Shown piece by piece: positions 6,713-13,854 of a DNA stretch of 13,854 nucleotides. The DNA comes from Pseudomonadota bacterium (GTDB taxonomy: Bacteria; Pseudomonadota; Gammaproteobacteria; Xanthomonadales; Rhodanobacteraceae). A model generated the notes under the pieces. It made no database searches and was not told the origin of the DNA. It saw only the letters and a list, made by a program, of their open reading frames with translations. The stretch lies in assembly GCA_018241165.1 (NCBI GenBank), contig JAFEEK010000181.1, positions 1 to 13,854 on the forward strand, written 5' to 3'. Within the stretch, counting starts at the first letter, position 1, and the number at the start of each line of letters is the position of its first letter. The position numbers were made by a program, and so were the translations under genes.

Positions 6713-7579
6713 CTATTTCTTGATCAAGCCCTTGACCCGATCGATCCACGACGGACCAGCATCGGGTTTCGATTCCTTCACCACCGGCTTGGCGAAACGG
6801 CCGGTCAGGCTCTGTTCCTGTTTCATTCGCGCCAGATCGGCTTTTTGCTGTTCGCTGATCTTGGATTCCCAGCGGCGCTTGATCTGGTCCTGCTGCACCT
6901 TGGTGCGCAGTTGCGCACGGAACGAATCCGAAAGCGCTTCCTGGAACAGGTTGCTGTCCTCGCGCATCAGGTAGCGGCCGATCGCGTCGAACGTCGATTC
7001 GTTGAGTTGGGCGGCGGGAACATTCTTGGTCGCCGTGCCCAGCGAATCGAAATTGACGAAATTCATGCGCACCGCGGCGCTGTCCGCATCGGCGGAAAAC
7101 GTGGCCGTCATCGGGATGCGGCCCTTGGCGTTGAATTTCGCCGAAACCACTTCGCCGTTGCCATCCTTCTTCGGCTCGAGCAAGCCGCCAAGGTGGTAGC
7201 GCTGGAACGCGCCAGCCACGGTCTTGACCTTGCTCGCGCCGATCACCTCGACGGTGGGGCATTCCTCGCTGGCCACCAGGCACGGGAAGCCAAGAACAAT
7301 CTCGCGCGAGCCCGGCTGCTGGCTGGACTTGAGGTCGTACTCGTGCTCGATGTAGCCGACGATGTCGCCATAGCCGACCAGGGCAAAGCGCAGTTGTTTC
7401 TTCGGTTGCAGGAGCTTGAGGTTGGCGACGAGCTTGCCGAGGAATTCGTGCAGCGCGTTCATGCCCGGCTCGAGCTGGGTGCGGAAGACTTCCTCGCGCT
7501 GCGACTTGCGCTTCTGCTCGTCGTCGGCGCTGGCCTTGCGCTGCTGCGCCTGTTGTTCGAGTTCGTCGAGCAGTCCCAC
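6713..7579 (-). CDS. Conserved-looking cytosolic protein of unknown function
   Basis: The gene encodes 288 residues with no signal peptide and no membrane segment. I do not recognise a named domain with confidence. The N-terminus (about 4-45, starting MGLLDELEQQAQQRKASADD) is charged and probably coiled-coil. The middle (about 60-200) is mixed alpha/beta and contains LRFALVGYGDIVGYIEHEYD and one cysteine pair in FPCLVASEECP. The C-terminal 80 residues are again helical, rich in Gln/Lys/Arg, ending PSWIDRVKGLIKK, an amphipathic tail that might touch membranes. The start is GTG at 7579, chosen because AAGGGGA lies 8 bases upstream and no in-frame ATG is near. It converges on proS and diverges from the H-NS gene. 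Codon use fits the neighbours, so it is a resident gene. Confidence 0.8.
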   Translation of the reverse strand: MGLLDELEQQAQQRKASADDEQKRKSQREEVFRTQLEPGMNALHEFLGKLVANLKLLQPKKQLRFALVGYGDIVGYIEHEYDLKSSQQPGSREIVLGFPCLVASEECPTVEVIGASKVKTVAGAFQRYHLGGLLEPKKDGNGEVVSAKFNAKGRIPMTATFSADADSAAVRMNFVNFDSLGTATKNVPAAQLNESTFDAIGRYLMREDSNLFQEALSDSFRAQLRTKVQQDQIKRRWESKISEQQKADLARMKQEQSLTGRFAKPVVKESKPDAGPSWIDRVKGLIKK

Positions 7580-7630
7580 GGAACCATCCCCTTGCGCCGA
7601 CCCGGACGGGCGGCGTTCGCCACGCGCGCT

Positions 7631-7659
7631 AACTTAAGTCCAATGCCCGCCGCTTGCAA
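7631..7659 (-). promoter_or_regulatory. Possible promoter for the unknown minus-strand gene
   Basis: On the minus strand TTGCAA (7659-7654) and TAAGTT (7636-7631) are separated by 17 bases, with 4 of 6 and 3 of 6 consensus matches. They lie about 50 bases ahead of the GTG start at 7579. Confidence 0.35.
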
Positions 7660-7690
7660 GCGCAAAGCCCGCGGAGTGCGCATGCGGTCA

Positions 7691-7751
7691 CCATCGGCAG
7701 ACACCTGAATTAGCCGGCGCTTTGATTATTCGCCAGCCGATGGCATGCTAT
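7691..7751 (+). promoter_or_regulatory. Putative H-NS gene promoter region with inverted repeat
   Basis: CCATCGGC (7691-7698) and GCCGATGG (7736-7743) are perfect 8-base inverted repeats 37 bases apart. The sequence adjoining each arm can extend the pairing (GCATG at 7680-7684 with CATGC at 7744-7748) after a 6-base bulge. Between the arms is TTGATT (7722-7727), a possible -35. TGCTAT (7746-7751), 18 bases on, is a weak -10. The interval is locally AT-richer (TTTGATTATT), as expected for a site bound by H-NS itself. The arrangement would place an operator or cruciform over the promoter of the nucleoid-protein gene. The rest of the spacer 7580-7809 shows no gene. Confidence 0.35.
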
Positions 7752-7809
7752 TGGCGTGCGTTTTAGTCGCGCATTCGAATTCAAACCAACGATTACGGAA
7801 ATCCTAGCA

Positions 7810-8127
7810 ATGGCCATTGAACTGAAGAATCTCAACAAAAAAGAACTCGCCGAACTTGCCCAGCGCGTTGCCTCGCGCAGCCGCGAACTGGACGCCGAGG
7901 AAATCGACAAGGTCCGCGCCGAAGTGCGCACCTTCGCCAAGAGGAAAGGCTATACCATCGAACAATTGTTCGGCGGCCGCGGCCGCAAAGGCAAGCGCGG
8001 CAAGGCTGCGCCGAAGTACCGCAATCCGGCGGATCCGTCGCAGACCTGGTCCGGGCGCGGCAAGCGTCCGCGCTGGTTCAATGCCGCATTGAAAGCCGGC
8101 AAACGCGAAAAAGACCTGTTGATTTGA
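7810..8127 (+). CDS. H-NS family nucleoid-associated protein
   Basis: This is a 105-residue DNA-binding protein of the H-NS histone-like family. The N-terminal half (about 1-55) is an oligomerising helix region, MAIELKNLNKKELAELAQRV onward. A basic Gly/Arg/Lys linker, GGRGRKGKRGK (55-65), follows. The C-terminal DNA-binding segment carries the family core YRNPADPSQTWSGRGKRPRW (70-89), where the RGKRPRW-type loop inserts in the minor groove of AT-rich DNA. Family members silence horizontally acquired genes and shape the nucleoid. ATG 7810 has GGAA 9 bases upstream, and the frame upstream of it does not look like H-NS. It is followed within 20 bases by a strong terminator, so it is monocistronic. 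The short spacer and separate promoter indicate independent control. Confidence 0.95.
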   Translation: MAIELKNLNKKELAELAQRVASRSRELDAEEIDKVRAEVRTFAKRKGYTIEQLFGGRGRKGKRGKAAPKYRNPADPSQTWSGRGKRPRWFNAALKAGKREKDLLI

Positions 8128-8145
8128 CGATGCAAAACGCTGCGC

Positions 8146-8174
8146 AAAAATGCCGGCTTTTCGCCGGCATTTTT
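8146..8174. terminator. Bidirectional intrinsic terminator
   Basis: A perfect 12-base stem is formed by AAAAATGCCGGC (8146-8157) and GCCGGCATTTTT (8163-8174) around the loop TTTTC. The A-run on one side and T-run on the other make it work on both strands. It ends the H-NS gene (plus) and the amidase-exporter operon (minus), whose stop codons lie 18 and 7 bases away. Confidence 0.95.
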
Positions 8175-8181
8175 GTCTGCG

Positions 8182-9426
8182 TCACAAGCTGCGTCGGGGC
8201 GCGATCAGCAAGTCACCGAACAGCAATCCCGCGACCAGCGCGACCAGGATCGCGAGCAGGGTAAAGCCCACGTCCAGACCCTGCGAGACGTCGCGTTCGA
8301 ACATCAGCGACAAGGTGCGGAATCCGACGCTGCCCGGGACCAGCAGGATCACGCCGGGTTCGCGCACGAGTGCGCCGGGCCGGCGGGCGATGCGCGCGTA
8401 GAGATTGCTCGATGCGCCGATCGCAAGGCCTGCGAGGAATACGCCGAAATCCGGACTGAACGCGGAACTGCCGTAATAGGCGATCACGTAACCCAGCGCG
8501 GCCGATGCCATCACCAGCGGATAGTCGCGGCGCGCGGCCTGGAACAGCACCGCAAACGACAGGCAGCCGCAACCCAGCGCCACCCACTGCGCCCAATCCG
8601 GCACCGCGAGTAAGGTCGATGCCTGCGGCGTCCAGTGCAGCGCCAGCGCGATTTGCGTCGCCGCCAGCGTGCCGAAGGCAAGCTTGAGCAGGCTCATCAT
8701 CGCGCCGGCCAGTCGCGCCACGCCGGAAGCCAGGTGCTGCATCGACAATTCGCGCACCGCCGTGGTCAGGCTCAAGCCGGGCAGCAGCACGATCAACGCG
8801 GCGAGCACGACCGCCTTGACGTTCAACGGCACGAAGAACGCGGCGACCGCGCTGGCGATCAGGGTGGCGAACAACGCCGAGATCGCCTCGAAGCTCGCGG
8901 AGAGGCGCGGGCGGCCCTCGCTCGCCAACGCGACCACGCCGATCAACACGCCAATGACCCCGGCGACAAGAATGTCCATCCAGGTCGAATGCAGGATCGC
9001 CGCGACCGCGGCCGCGGCCACGCCGTAACTCATGGACGTGACGACGCGATTGCGCACGTTGCGACGGCGATGGATGACGCGCAACCGGCGCGCGCCTTCG
9101 CCGATGTCCAGCGTGCCGTCGATCACGCGGTCGGCGATGGCATCCACGTCGCACAGGCGGCGCAGGTTCACGTCGCCCGGCGCCATGCGGATCACCTGGG
9201 TGTGTTCGCTCAACGCGTCCTCATCGTGTCCGCGCGCGCTGAACGAAAGGATCAGCGCAGTCGGCGTGGACAGGCTGTTGCAGTTCAGGCCCAGGCGGGC
9301 GCTGACGCTGTCGATCGCCGCCTCCAGGCGCGGCGCGGCCGCGCCGTACTGGTGCAGGCGCCGCGCCAGCTCGACCACGAAGCGCATGCGTGCCGCGGTA
9401 TCGGCGGGGTTGGTCGGGACGTTCAC
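8182..9426 (-). CDS. ThrE-family threonine/serine-type amino-acid exporter
   Basis: This 414-residue membrane protein has the two-part ThrE architecture. The cytosolic N-terminus (about 1-128) carries the family pattern of [20 protein letters not shown] and later [11 protein letters not shown]. About ten hydrophobic helices follow (131 to the C-terminus), in two sets of about five, matching ThrE plus ThrE_2 modules in one chain. The reference family exports L-threonine and L-serine using the proton motive force; the substrate here is not proved. I chose GTG 9426 because it makes a GTGA overlap with the stop of the amidase gene and because the upstream in-frame extension translates the amidase 3' end. 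The operon ends at the 8146-8174 terminator. Coupling to an amidase suggests export of an amidase product such as a released amino acid. Confidence 0.88.
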   Translation of the reverse strand: MNVPTNPADTAARMRFVVELARRLHQYGAAAPRLEAAIDSVSARLGLNCNSLSTPTALILSFSARGHDEDALSEHTQVIRMAPGDVNLRRLCDVDAIADRVIDGTLDIGEGARRLRVIHRRRNVRNRVVTSMSYGVAAAAVAAILHSTWMDILVAGVIGVLIGVVALASEGRPRLSASFEAISALFATLIASAVAAFFVPLNVKAVVLAALIVLLPGLSLTTAVRELSMQHLASGVARLAGAMMSLLKLAFGTLAATQIALALHWTPQASTLLAVPDWAQWVALGCGCLSFAVLFQAARRDYPLVMASAALGYVIAYYGSSAFSPDFGVFLAGLAIGASSNLYARIARRPGALVREPGVILLVPGSVGFRTLSLMFERDVSQGLDVGFTLLAILVALVAGLLFGDLLIAPRRSL

Positions 9427-10808
9427 GGATCGCCCACCGGATAGTCGGGCGTCGTATCCAGTGCGGCCGCGCAAACCGCGGCCAGCTCGAGCAAGCGCAG
9501 GTCCGAACCCGGAGCGCCCATGAGCTGCAAGCCGGCCGGCAATCCGTTCGCAGTCAGGCCCATCGGCAGGCTCAGCGCCGGACAGCCGGAAAGATTCGCG
9601 AACGCGGTGAAATCGGCCTGATCGACCGGGGCAGATTCGCCATGCGCAAACGCGACCTGCGGCGTTGTCGGCGTGACCAGCACGTCGACATCGGCAAACA
9701 GACGACGCGCCTTGAGCACGGCGGCGTCGACGACACGATCGGCAACTGCATAGTCGGCAGCGGACTTGCCGCGCGCATAGTCGAGCATGCGCGCAAGCCG
9801 CGGCGAAACGCCGGCCAGTACATCGGCGGGAAACGCGCCGAGCATCTCCGCTTCGATCAGGAGCAATCCCGCGCGGCGCGCGGCGGGCATCGGGAAATCC
9901 GCGAAATCGACGATGCGCCGGTCCGGCAAGGCATGCGTGAGCGCATCGAGCGCGTGCGCGAACACGGCCGCCACGCCATCGCTCGCGCCCCAGGCACGCA
10001 CATCGGCAAGGACGCCGACGCGAAGTTTCCCCGGCTCCCAGTCCGGCAGGTCGGGCTCGACGCGACGGCGGCGCGAGCGCGGATCGGCCGCGTCGTAGCC
10101 GGCAAGCACGTGGTAGAGCACGCCCAGATCATCGACCCCACGCGCGAGCAGGCCGACGCAATCCAGCCGGCGCGCCGCCGGTTTGATTCCGCGCAGCGAT
10201 ATCTCGCCGGAAGTCGGTTTGAATCCGTAAACCCCGCAATAGCTGGCCGGAATGCGGATCGAGCCGAGCGTATCCGTGCCGATCGCCGCCGTACACAATC
10301 CGGCCGCCACCGCAGCCGCACTGCCTGCCGACGAACCGCCGGGCGAAAATCCGTGTCGCCACGGATTTTGCACATCGCCGAAGTGGGGGTTTTCCCCGTC
10401 CGCGCCCGGGCCTTCGTCCATGCCGGTCTTGCCGAGGATGACCGCACCGGCGCCGCGCAGGCGCTCGATCACGGCCGCATCGCGCACAGCAGGCGTACGC
10501 GCGCCGGGCAGGCCCGCGTGGCTCGGCATTCCGGCCACGTCGATATTGTCCTTGATCGCGAGCGCAACGCCGTCGAGGCGCCCGATCGCCTTGCCCTGGG
10601 CGCGGCGCGCGTCCGCTTCGCGCGCCTGCGCGGATGCGCCGTTCGCGTCGACGGCGACGAACGCGTTGGCGCGCGCGCCGGACTGCGCGATGGCGTCCAG
10701 GTACGTCCGCGTCGACTGCGCCGCTTCGGTCGCGCCTGTCGCGAGCCAATGCAAAATCTGGCAAAGCGTCGCGCCGCGCCATTGCCGTTCTGTTATCGTT
10801 TGCGTCAT
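9423..10808 (-). CDS. Amidase-signature family hydrolase
   Basis: This 461-residue, probably cytosolic enzyme hydrolyses an amide bond; the exact substrate cannot be read from sequence. The amidase-signature Ser-cisSer-Lys triad is present: K86 in [11 protein letters not shown]159 in [14 protein letters not shown], and the nucleophile S183 in [17 protein letters not shown]. The usual G before GS is L here, and the usual GGSSSG reads GGSSAG; both are tolerated variants. The C-terminal part ([11 protein letters not shown] near 400) is also typical. It differs from GatA in context (no gatB or gatC). ATG 10808 has GGGGAG 8 bases upstream. The ThrE-type exporter gene follows with a GTGA overlap, and a GntR/HutC regulator diverges 27 bases away and probably controls it. 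Confidence 0.92.
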   Translation of the reverse strand: MTQTITERQWRGATLCQILHWLATGATEAAQSTRTYLDAIAQSGARANAFVAVDANGASAQAREADARRAQGKAIGRLDGVALAIKDNIDVAGMPSHAGLPGARTPAVRDAAVIERLRGAGAVILGKTGMDEGPGADGENPHFGDVQNPWRHGFSPGGSSAGSAAAVAAGLCTAAIGTDTLGSIRIPASYCGVYGFKPTSGEISLRGIKPAARRLDCVGLLARGVDDLGVLYHVLAGYDAADPRSRRRRVEPDLPDWEPGKLRVGVLADVRAWGASDGVAAVFAHALDALTHALPDRRIVDFADFPMPAARRAGLLLIEAEMLGAFPADVLAGVSPRLARMLDYARGKSAADYAVADRVVDAAVLKARRLFADVDVLVTPTTPQVAFAHGESAPVDQADFTAFANLSGCPALSLPMGLTANGLPAGLQLMGAPGSDLRLLELAAVCAAALDTTPDYPVGDP

Positions 10809-10821
10809 CGACTGCTCCCCT

Positions 10822-10834
10822 ATCGGTCGCCGAT
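10822..10834. promoter_or_regulatory. Candidate GntR operator (perfect 5-3-5 palindrome)
   Basis: ATCGG-TCG-CCGAT fills the middle of the 27-base spacer between the divergent amidase and regulator genes. Its right edge overlaps the putative amidase -10 box (10838-10833) and lies 1 base before the regulator ATG. Binding here could repress both genes. The sequence differs from well-known HutC-type sites, so the assignment is positional. Confidence 0.45.
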
Positions 10835-10838
10835 TATG
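10833..10838 (-). promoter_or_regulatory. -10 box of the amidase-exporter operon
   Basis: On the minus strand this reads CATAAT, a 5 of 6 match to TATAAT, 24 bases ahead of the amidase ATG. It physically overlaps the ATG start codon of the divergent regulator (10836). No good -35 is visible upstream, inside the regulator gene. Confidence 0.45.
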
Positions 10839-11633
10839 CCGCAAGCGAACGCCGACGCCGCCACCAAGCCCGACACGCCGCGCGGGCTGCGTTCGTCGCG
10901 CCTGCCGCGCTACCTGCAGGTGTCGGAGACCCTGCGCGAGGAAATCCGCCGCGGCGACCATCCGGTCGGCAAGAATTTCCCGACCGAGATGTCGCTGTGC
11001 AAGCGTTTCAAGATCAGCCGTTTCACCGCGCGCGCCGCGTTGCAACTGCTCACCGACCAGGGCCTTATCCTGCGCCGGCGCGGCGCCGGCACCCTGGTGC
11101 GCAGCGCGGAAACGCGCGTGACCTACGAACAGCACGTGCGTTCGATCGACGACCTTTTGCAGTACACCAACGCAACCGGCTTCCAGTTTCTGCATACCGA
11201 CCGCGTGCCCGCCGACGCGGTGCTGGCCGGATGGCTCAATGTCAGCGCCGGGACCGAATGCCTGCACCTGCACGGCATCCGCTATCACCGGCGCAGCCAA
11301 TTGCCGTATTGCCTCGGCGAAGTTTACCGGCGCGCGAGCTGGCAGGGCCTGCCGCAAGGCTATGAGCGCATGGAAGACGCCATGCGCCACCTGATCGAGG
11401 AAAAATTCCAGGAGCGCATCGGCAAAGTGGAACAATCCCTGTCCGCGGTATCGATCACCGAGGAACAGGCGCACGAGTTGAAAGTGCGTGCCGACACGCC
11501 GGGATTTCGCAGCGTGCGCCGCTATTTCGACATCAAGGGCCGGCTCGTGCTGGTCGCCGTGACCTTGCACCCCGGCCACGCCTTCAGCTACTTCACCAAG
11601 TACGAGCGCATGGATCCGGCGATGCGGGTTTGA
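10836..11633 (+). CDS. GntR family transcriptional regulator, HutC/UTRA type
   Basis: The protein has 265 residues. After a 20-residue polar leader, the GntR winged-helix domain covers about 24-90: [20 protein letters not shown], then [27 protein letters not shown] and the wing residues RRRGAGTLV. The UTRA ligand-binding domain (about 97-255) follows, with the typical VYRRA strand region and the C-terminal [15 protein letters not shown] segment. Such proteins are usually ligand-released repressors of the adjacent operon, here the amidase and ThrE-type exporter. ATG 10836 is the only usable start before the DNA-binding domain. It lacks a visible ribosome binding site, and the spacer to the divergent amidase is only 27 bases, so its mRNA may have a very short or no leader. 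Confidence 0.93.
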   Translation: MPQANADAATKPDTPRGLRSSRLPRYLQVSETLREEIRRGDHPVGKNFPTEMSLCKRFKISRFTARAALQLLTDQGLILRRRGAGTLVRSAETRVTYEQHVRSIDDLLQYTNATGFQFLHTDRVPADAVLAGWLNVSAGTECLHLHGIRYHRRSQLPYCLGEVYRRASWQGLPQGYERMEDAMRHLIEEKFQERIGKVEQSLSAVSITEEQAHELKVRADTPGFRSVRRYFDIKGRLVLVAVTLHPGHAFSYFTKYERMDPAMRV

Positions 11634-11653
11634 CCGGAACGGATCCGACCGGT

Positions 11654-11682
11654 TTGCCGACGCCCGCGCAAAACCGGACAAT
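11654..11682 (+). promoter_or_regulatory. Candidate promoter for ETF:ubiquinone oxidoreductase gene
   Basis: TTGCCG (11654-11659) and GACAAT (11677-11682) lie 17 bases apart and each match consensus at 4 of 6 positions. They sit in the 76-base spacer after the GntR gene, 27 bases before the ATG at 11710, with AAGGAA (11697-11702) as ribosome binding site. Confidence 0.5.
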
Positions 11683-11709
11683 CGCCGCATCGATGCAAGG
11701 AATCGGGGC

Positions 11710-13311
11710 ATGAGCGAACGCGAAGCGATGGAATACGACGTGGTCGTGGTCGGCGCCGGACCTGCGGGTCTGGCGTTCGCGATCCGCGCCAAGCAGATCA
11801 AGCCGGATCTTCGCGTGTGCGTGATCGAGAAGGCATCCACGGTCGGCGCGCAGATTCTTTCGGGCGCGGTGATCGAGCCCGAACCCCTGAACGAGCTGCT
11901 GCCTGAGTGGGGCAAGAATCCGCCGCCAATCTGCGTGCCGGCGGCACACGACGAATTCTGGTGGCTGCGCGACGCCACGCGCGCGACCCGGCTACCCACG
12001 CCGCCGCAGATGCACAACCGCGGCAACTTCATCGTCTCCCTCGGCGCGCTGTGCGCGTGGCTGGCGCCGCAAGCCGAAGCGCTGGGCGTGGAAATCTATC
12101 CCGGTTTCGCCGCGGCGGAACCGTTTTTCAACACCGACGGTTCGGTCGGCGGCGTGCGCATCGGCGACATGGGCGTGGCCAAAGACGGATCGCACAAATC
12201 CGGCTACACGCAAGGCATCGACATCAAGGCGCCGGTCACCGTGCTGGCCGAAGGCTGCCGCGGGTCACTCACGAAGCAACTCATCGCGAAGTACAAACTC
12301 GATGCAAATTCCGATCCGCAAACCTTCGGCATCGGCATCAAGGAACTGTGGCAACTGCCGGCCGGGCGCGCGGAACCGGGCAAGATCGTGCACAGCGTCG
12401 GCTGGCCGCTGGACGATTGCACCTACGGCGGCAGTTTTCTGTATCACCTGGACAAGGATCGCGTCGCGATCGGATTCGTTGCGGGCCTCGACTACGACGA
12501 TCCGGATTTCAAACCCTGGGAAGCGTTCCAGCAACTGAAAAATCATGCGCGGATCAAACCGCTGCTCGAAGGCGGGACGATCCTATCCGCCGGCGCACGC
12601 GCCATCGTCGAGGGCGGCTATCAATCGCTGCCGAAATGCGAGATGCCCGGCGCGATCCTGATCGGCGATTGCGCGGGACTCGTCAACGTGCCCAAGATCA
12701 AGGGCACGCATCAGGCCATGCGTTCGGGCATGCTCGCCGCCGAGCACATCATCGCGACGAATAAACCTGAGGGCTGGGACGCGAAACTGCGCGCCTCCGC
12801 CGTGATGAAGGAATTGCGCCGCGTGCGCAATATCCGCCCTGGATTCCGCAAGGGCTTCGTCGTCGGCATGCTCAACGCGGGCTGGGAAACCGTGACCGCC
12901 GGATTCTCGCCGTGGACGCTGCGCAATCACGCCGACTATTCGTCGTTGCTGAAACTCGGTACGTTCGAAGAACCCAAGCGCGGCTGGATCGAGCGCACGC
13001 TGCCGCCGCGCGATCGATTGGCTTCTGTCTATTTCGCCTCAACCCAGCACGACGAGGACCAGCCAATCCACCTCAAGGTGCCTGACACCAGCATCTGCGT
13101 CGGCCGTTGCGTGACCGAGTATCAAAATCCGTGCACGCGCTTCTGTCCCGCCGGCGTCTACGAAATGGTCAAGGACGAAAATGGATTGCGCTTGCAGATC
13201 AATGCCGCCAACTGCGTGCACTGCAAGACCTGCGACATCAAGGATCCGTACGAAAACATCAACTGGACCACGCCCGAAGGCGGCTCCGGGCCGAACTATC
13301 AGAATCTGTAG
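11710..13311 (+). CDS. Electron transfer flavoprotein:ubiquinone oxidoreductase (ETF-QO)
   Basis: This 533-residue inner-membrane-associated flavoprotein passes electrons from reduced ETF (fatty-acid and amino-acid oxidation) to ubiquinone. The N-terminal FAD-binding motif is [10 protein letters not shown] (11-20). A second FAD segment, [18 protein letters not shown], occurs near 315-335. The C-terminal ferredoxin-like part holds the 4Fe-4S ligands C479 (CPAGVYE) and C502, C505, C508 ([19 protein letters not shown]), the same pattern as mitochondrial ETFDH; the end [10 protein letters not shown] is also diagnostic. Length and domains are complete. ATG 11710 is supported by AAGGAA 7 bases upstream. 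The genes for the ETF alpha and beta subunits are not in this window. The next gene begins 2 bases after the stop, so co-transcription is likely, though a functional link is not obvious. Confidence 0.97.
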   Translation: MSEREAMEYDVVVVGAGPAGLAFAIRAKQIKPDLRVCVIEKASTVGAQILSGAVIEPEPLNELLPEWGKNPPPICVPAAHDEFWWLRDATRATRLPTPPQMHNRGNFIVSLGALCAWLAPQAEALGVEIYPGFAAAEPFFNTDGSVGGVRIGDMGVAKDGSHKSGYTQGIDIKAPVTVLAEGCRGSLTKQLIAKYKLDANSDPQTFGIGIKELWQLPAGRAEPGKIVHSVGWPLDDCTYGGSFLYHLDKDRVAIGFVAGLDYDDPDFKPWEAFQQLKNHARIKPLLEGGTILSAGARAIVEGGYQSLPKCEMPGAILIGDCAGLVNVPKIKGTHQAMRSGMLAAEHIIATNKPEGWDAKLRASAVMKELRRVRNIRPGFRKGFVVGMLNAGWETVTAGFSPWTLRNHADYSSLLKLGTFEEPKRGWIERTLPPRDRLASVYFASTQHDEDQPIHLKVPDTSICVGRCVTEYQNPCTRFCPAGVYEMVKDENGLRLQINAANCVHCKTCDIKDPYENINWTTPEGGSGPNYQNL

Positions 13312-13313
13312 CC

Positions 13314-13854
13314 ATGACCTGCATTGCCCTGGTCACCGCCGCTGCCGCGCGCGCGCTGGACGAAGACCTCGCGCCGCTCGAAGCGGCGTTGCGCGAACTC
13401 GGCGCGGATGTCGCACTCGTCGATTGGGACGACGCCAGCGTGGACTGGTCGCGTTTCGATCTGGCCCTGCTGCGCTCGCCATGGGACTACATGCATCGCC
13501 TGCCGGAATTTCTCGCTTGGGCCGAACGTGCGTCGGCGCAGACGAGCTTGCACAATCCATTGCCCGTGATCCGCTGGAATACCGACAAGCATTATTTGCG
13601 CGATCTGGAAAAATCCGGTGTGGCGATCGTGCCGAGCGTGTTTGTCGAGCCGGGAGAGGATGCGCGAGCTGCGATCGAGGCGTTTTTGGAACGCGTCCCC
13701 CATCCGCCTTCGGCACCTTCCCCCGCGAGCGGGGGAAGGGAAAAGATCGAAGCTGCGGCACCTTCCCCCGCAAGCGGGGGAAGGAAAAACTTTGATGAGT
13801 TCGTGGTCAAGCCCGCGATCGGCGCGGGCTCGCGCGATGCGCAGCGCTACCATC
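13314..13854 (+). CDS. ATP-grasp ligase, RimK/glutathione-synthetase-like (partial, with in-frame repeat insert)
   Basis: The open frame runs 180 codons from ATG 13314 to the right edge without a stop. Residues 1-125 look like the pre-ATP-grasp region of prokaryotic RimK/glutathione-synthetase-like ligases: MTCIALVTAAAARALDEDLA, VDWSRFDLALLRSPWDYMHR, then NPLPVIRWNTDKHYLRDL. The ATP-grasp core begins at FVVKPAIGAGSRDAQRYH (163-180), where K166 is the expected ATP-contacting lysine. Between them, residues about 129-158 are two 15-residue units sharing APSPASGGR (134-142 and 149-157), encoded by tandem palindromic DNA repeats, which I take as an insertion. The frame is preserved, so the gene may still be functional, but an early pseudogene cannot be excluded without the rest. 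The acceptor substrate is unknown. It follows the ETF-QO gene by 2 bases. Confidence 0.85.
   Translation, partial: MTCIALVTAAAARALDEDLAPLEAALRELGADVALVDWDDASVDWSRFDLALLRSPWDYMHRLPEFLAWAERASAQTSLHNPLPVIRWNTDKHYLRDLEKSGVAIVPSVFVEPGEDARAAIEAFLERVPHPPSAPSPASGGREKIEAAAPSPASGGRKNFDEFVVKPAIGAGSRDAQRYH
13716..13784. repeat. Two tandem 45-base palindromic repeat units inside a coding region
   Basis: Copy 1 is at 13716-13739 and copy 2 at 13761-13784. Each is a perfect stem of 11 bases (CCTTCCCCCGC with GCGGGGGAAGG) around a 2-base loop, GA in copy 1 and AA in copy 2. They are exactly 45 bases apart, so both are read in the same phase and give APSPASGGR twice. The core matches the intergenic hairpin at 1115-1134. 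Confidence 0.92.

Noticed and set aside
9390..10835. N-terminal extension of the GntR frame upstream to 9390
   Set aside because: The extension is antisense to the amidase and low in complexity; the GntR domain needs only the start at 10836.
10809..12032. N-terminal extension of the amidase frame to an upstream start at 12032
   Set aside because: The extension is antisense to the GntR and ETF-QO genes. The amidase family start pattern and a good ribosome binding site are at 10808.
13716..13784. CRISPR array or intrinsic terminator
   Set aside because: There are only two units at 45-base spacing, the intervening bases are coding-frame continuous, and no T-run follows either stem, so neither a CRISPR array nor a terminator is supported.
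13181..13795. 204-codon plus-strand open frame at the right end
   Set aside because: It overlaps the end of ETF-QO and the ATP-grasp gene in a different frame and consists of Arg/Ala-rich sequence; the frame from 13314 gives recognisable ATP-grasp motifs.

Overview
The window reads as chromosomal DNA of a high-GC gammaproteobacterium, most likely from the Xanthomonadales/Lysobacterales (Rhodanobacteraceae or a close relative). This is an inference from four things: the short H-NS protein with its C-terminal TWSGRGKRPRW motif, the DUF4124 lipoprotein-like genes, the GTAG-type REP elements, and the overall gene set. There is no rRNA, tRNA, CRISPR array, integrase or insertion sequence. Gene density is high and no gene-free stretch exceeds about 230 bases.

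Layout. (1) 1-3976, minus strand, read right to left: pssA (phosphatidylserine synthase), a GAF-PP2C-HATPase fusion regulator, a stand-alone STAS protein, a hairpin-rich spacer, mlaE-type permease and the start of an mlaF-type ATPase. All these junctions are 4-base ATGA/GTGA stop-start overlaps except the STAS-mlaE one, which holds a cluster of palindromic repeats. The set joins phospholipid synthesis, a partner-switching signalling module and lipid transport. (2) 4126-6601, plus strand: two small envelope proteins with DUF4124 domains, then proS (prolyl-tRNA synthetase) with its own -10 box. (3) 6610-6693: an inverted pair of REP-like elements between convergent genes. (4) 6713-7579, minus strand: a soluble protein of unknown function. 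(5) 7810-8127, plus strand: an H-NS family nucleoid protein, ended by a strong bidirectional terminator at 8146-8174. (6) 8182-10808, minus strand: an amidase-signature hydrolase overlapping a ThrE-family amino-acid exporter, divergent from a GntR/HutC regulator (10836-11633, plus) across only 27 bases that contain a perfect 5-3-5 palindrome. (7) 11710-13311, plus strand: electron-transfer flavoprotein:ubiquinone oxidoreductase, followed after 2 bases by an ATP-grasp ligase gene that runs off the right edge.

The most unusual signals are two. The ATP-grasp gene contains two tandem palindromic repeat units of exactly 45 bases, in frame, just before its ATP-binding lysine; the same palindrome core occurs in the spacer between the STAS gene and mlaE. 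The second is a complete kinase/phosphatase/antagonist switch embedded in a lipid operon with no sigma-factor gene in view. It raises the possibility that the STAS protein acts on the transporter (MlaB-like) and not only on an anti-sigma pathway.
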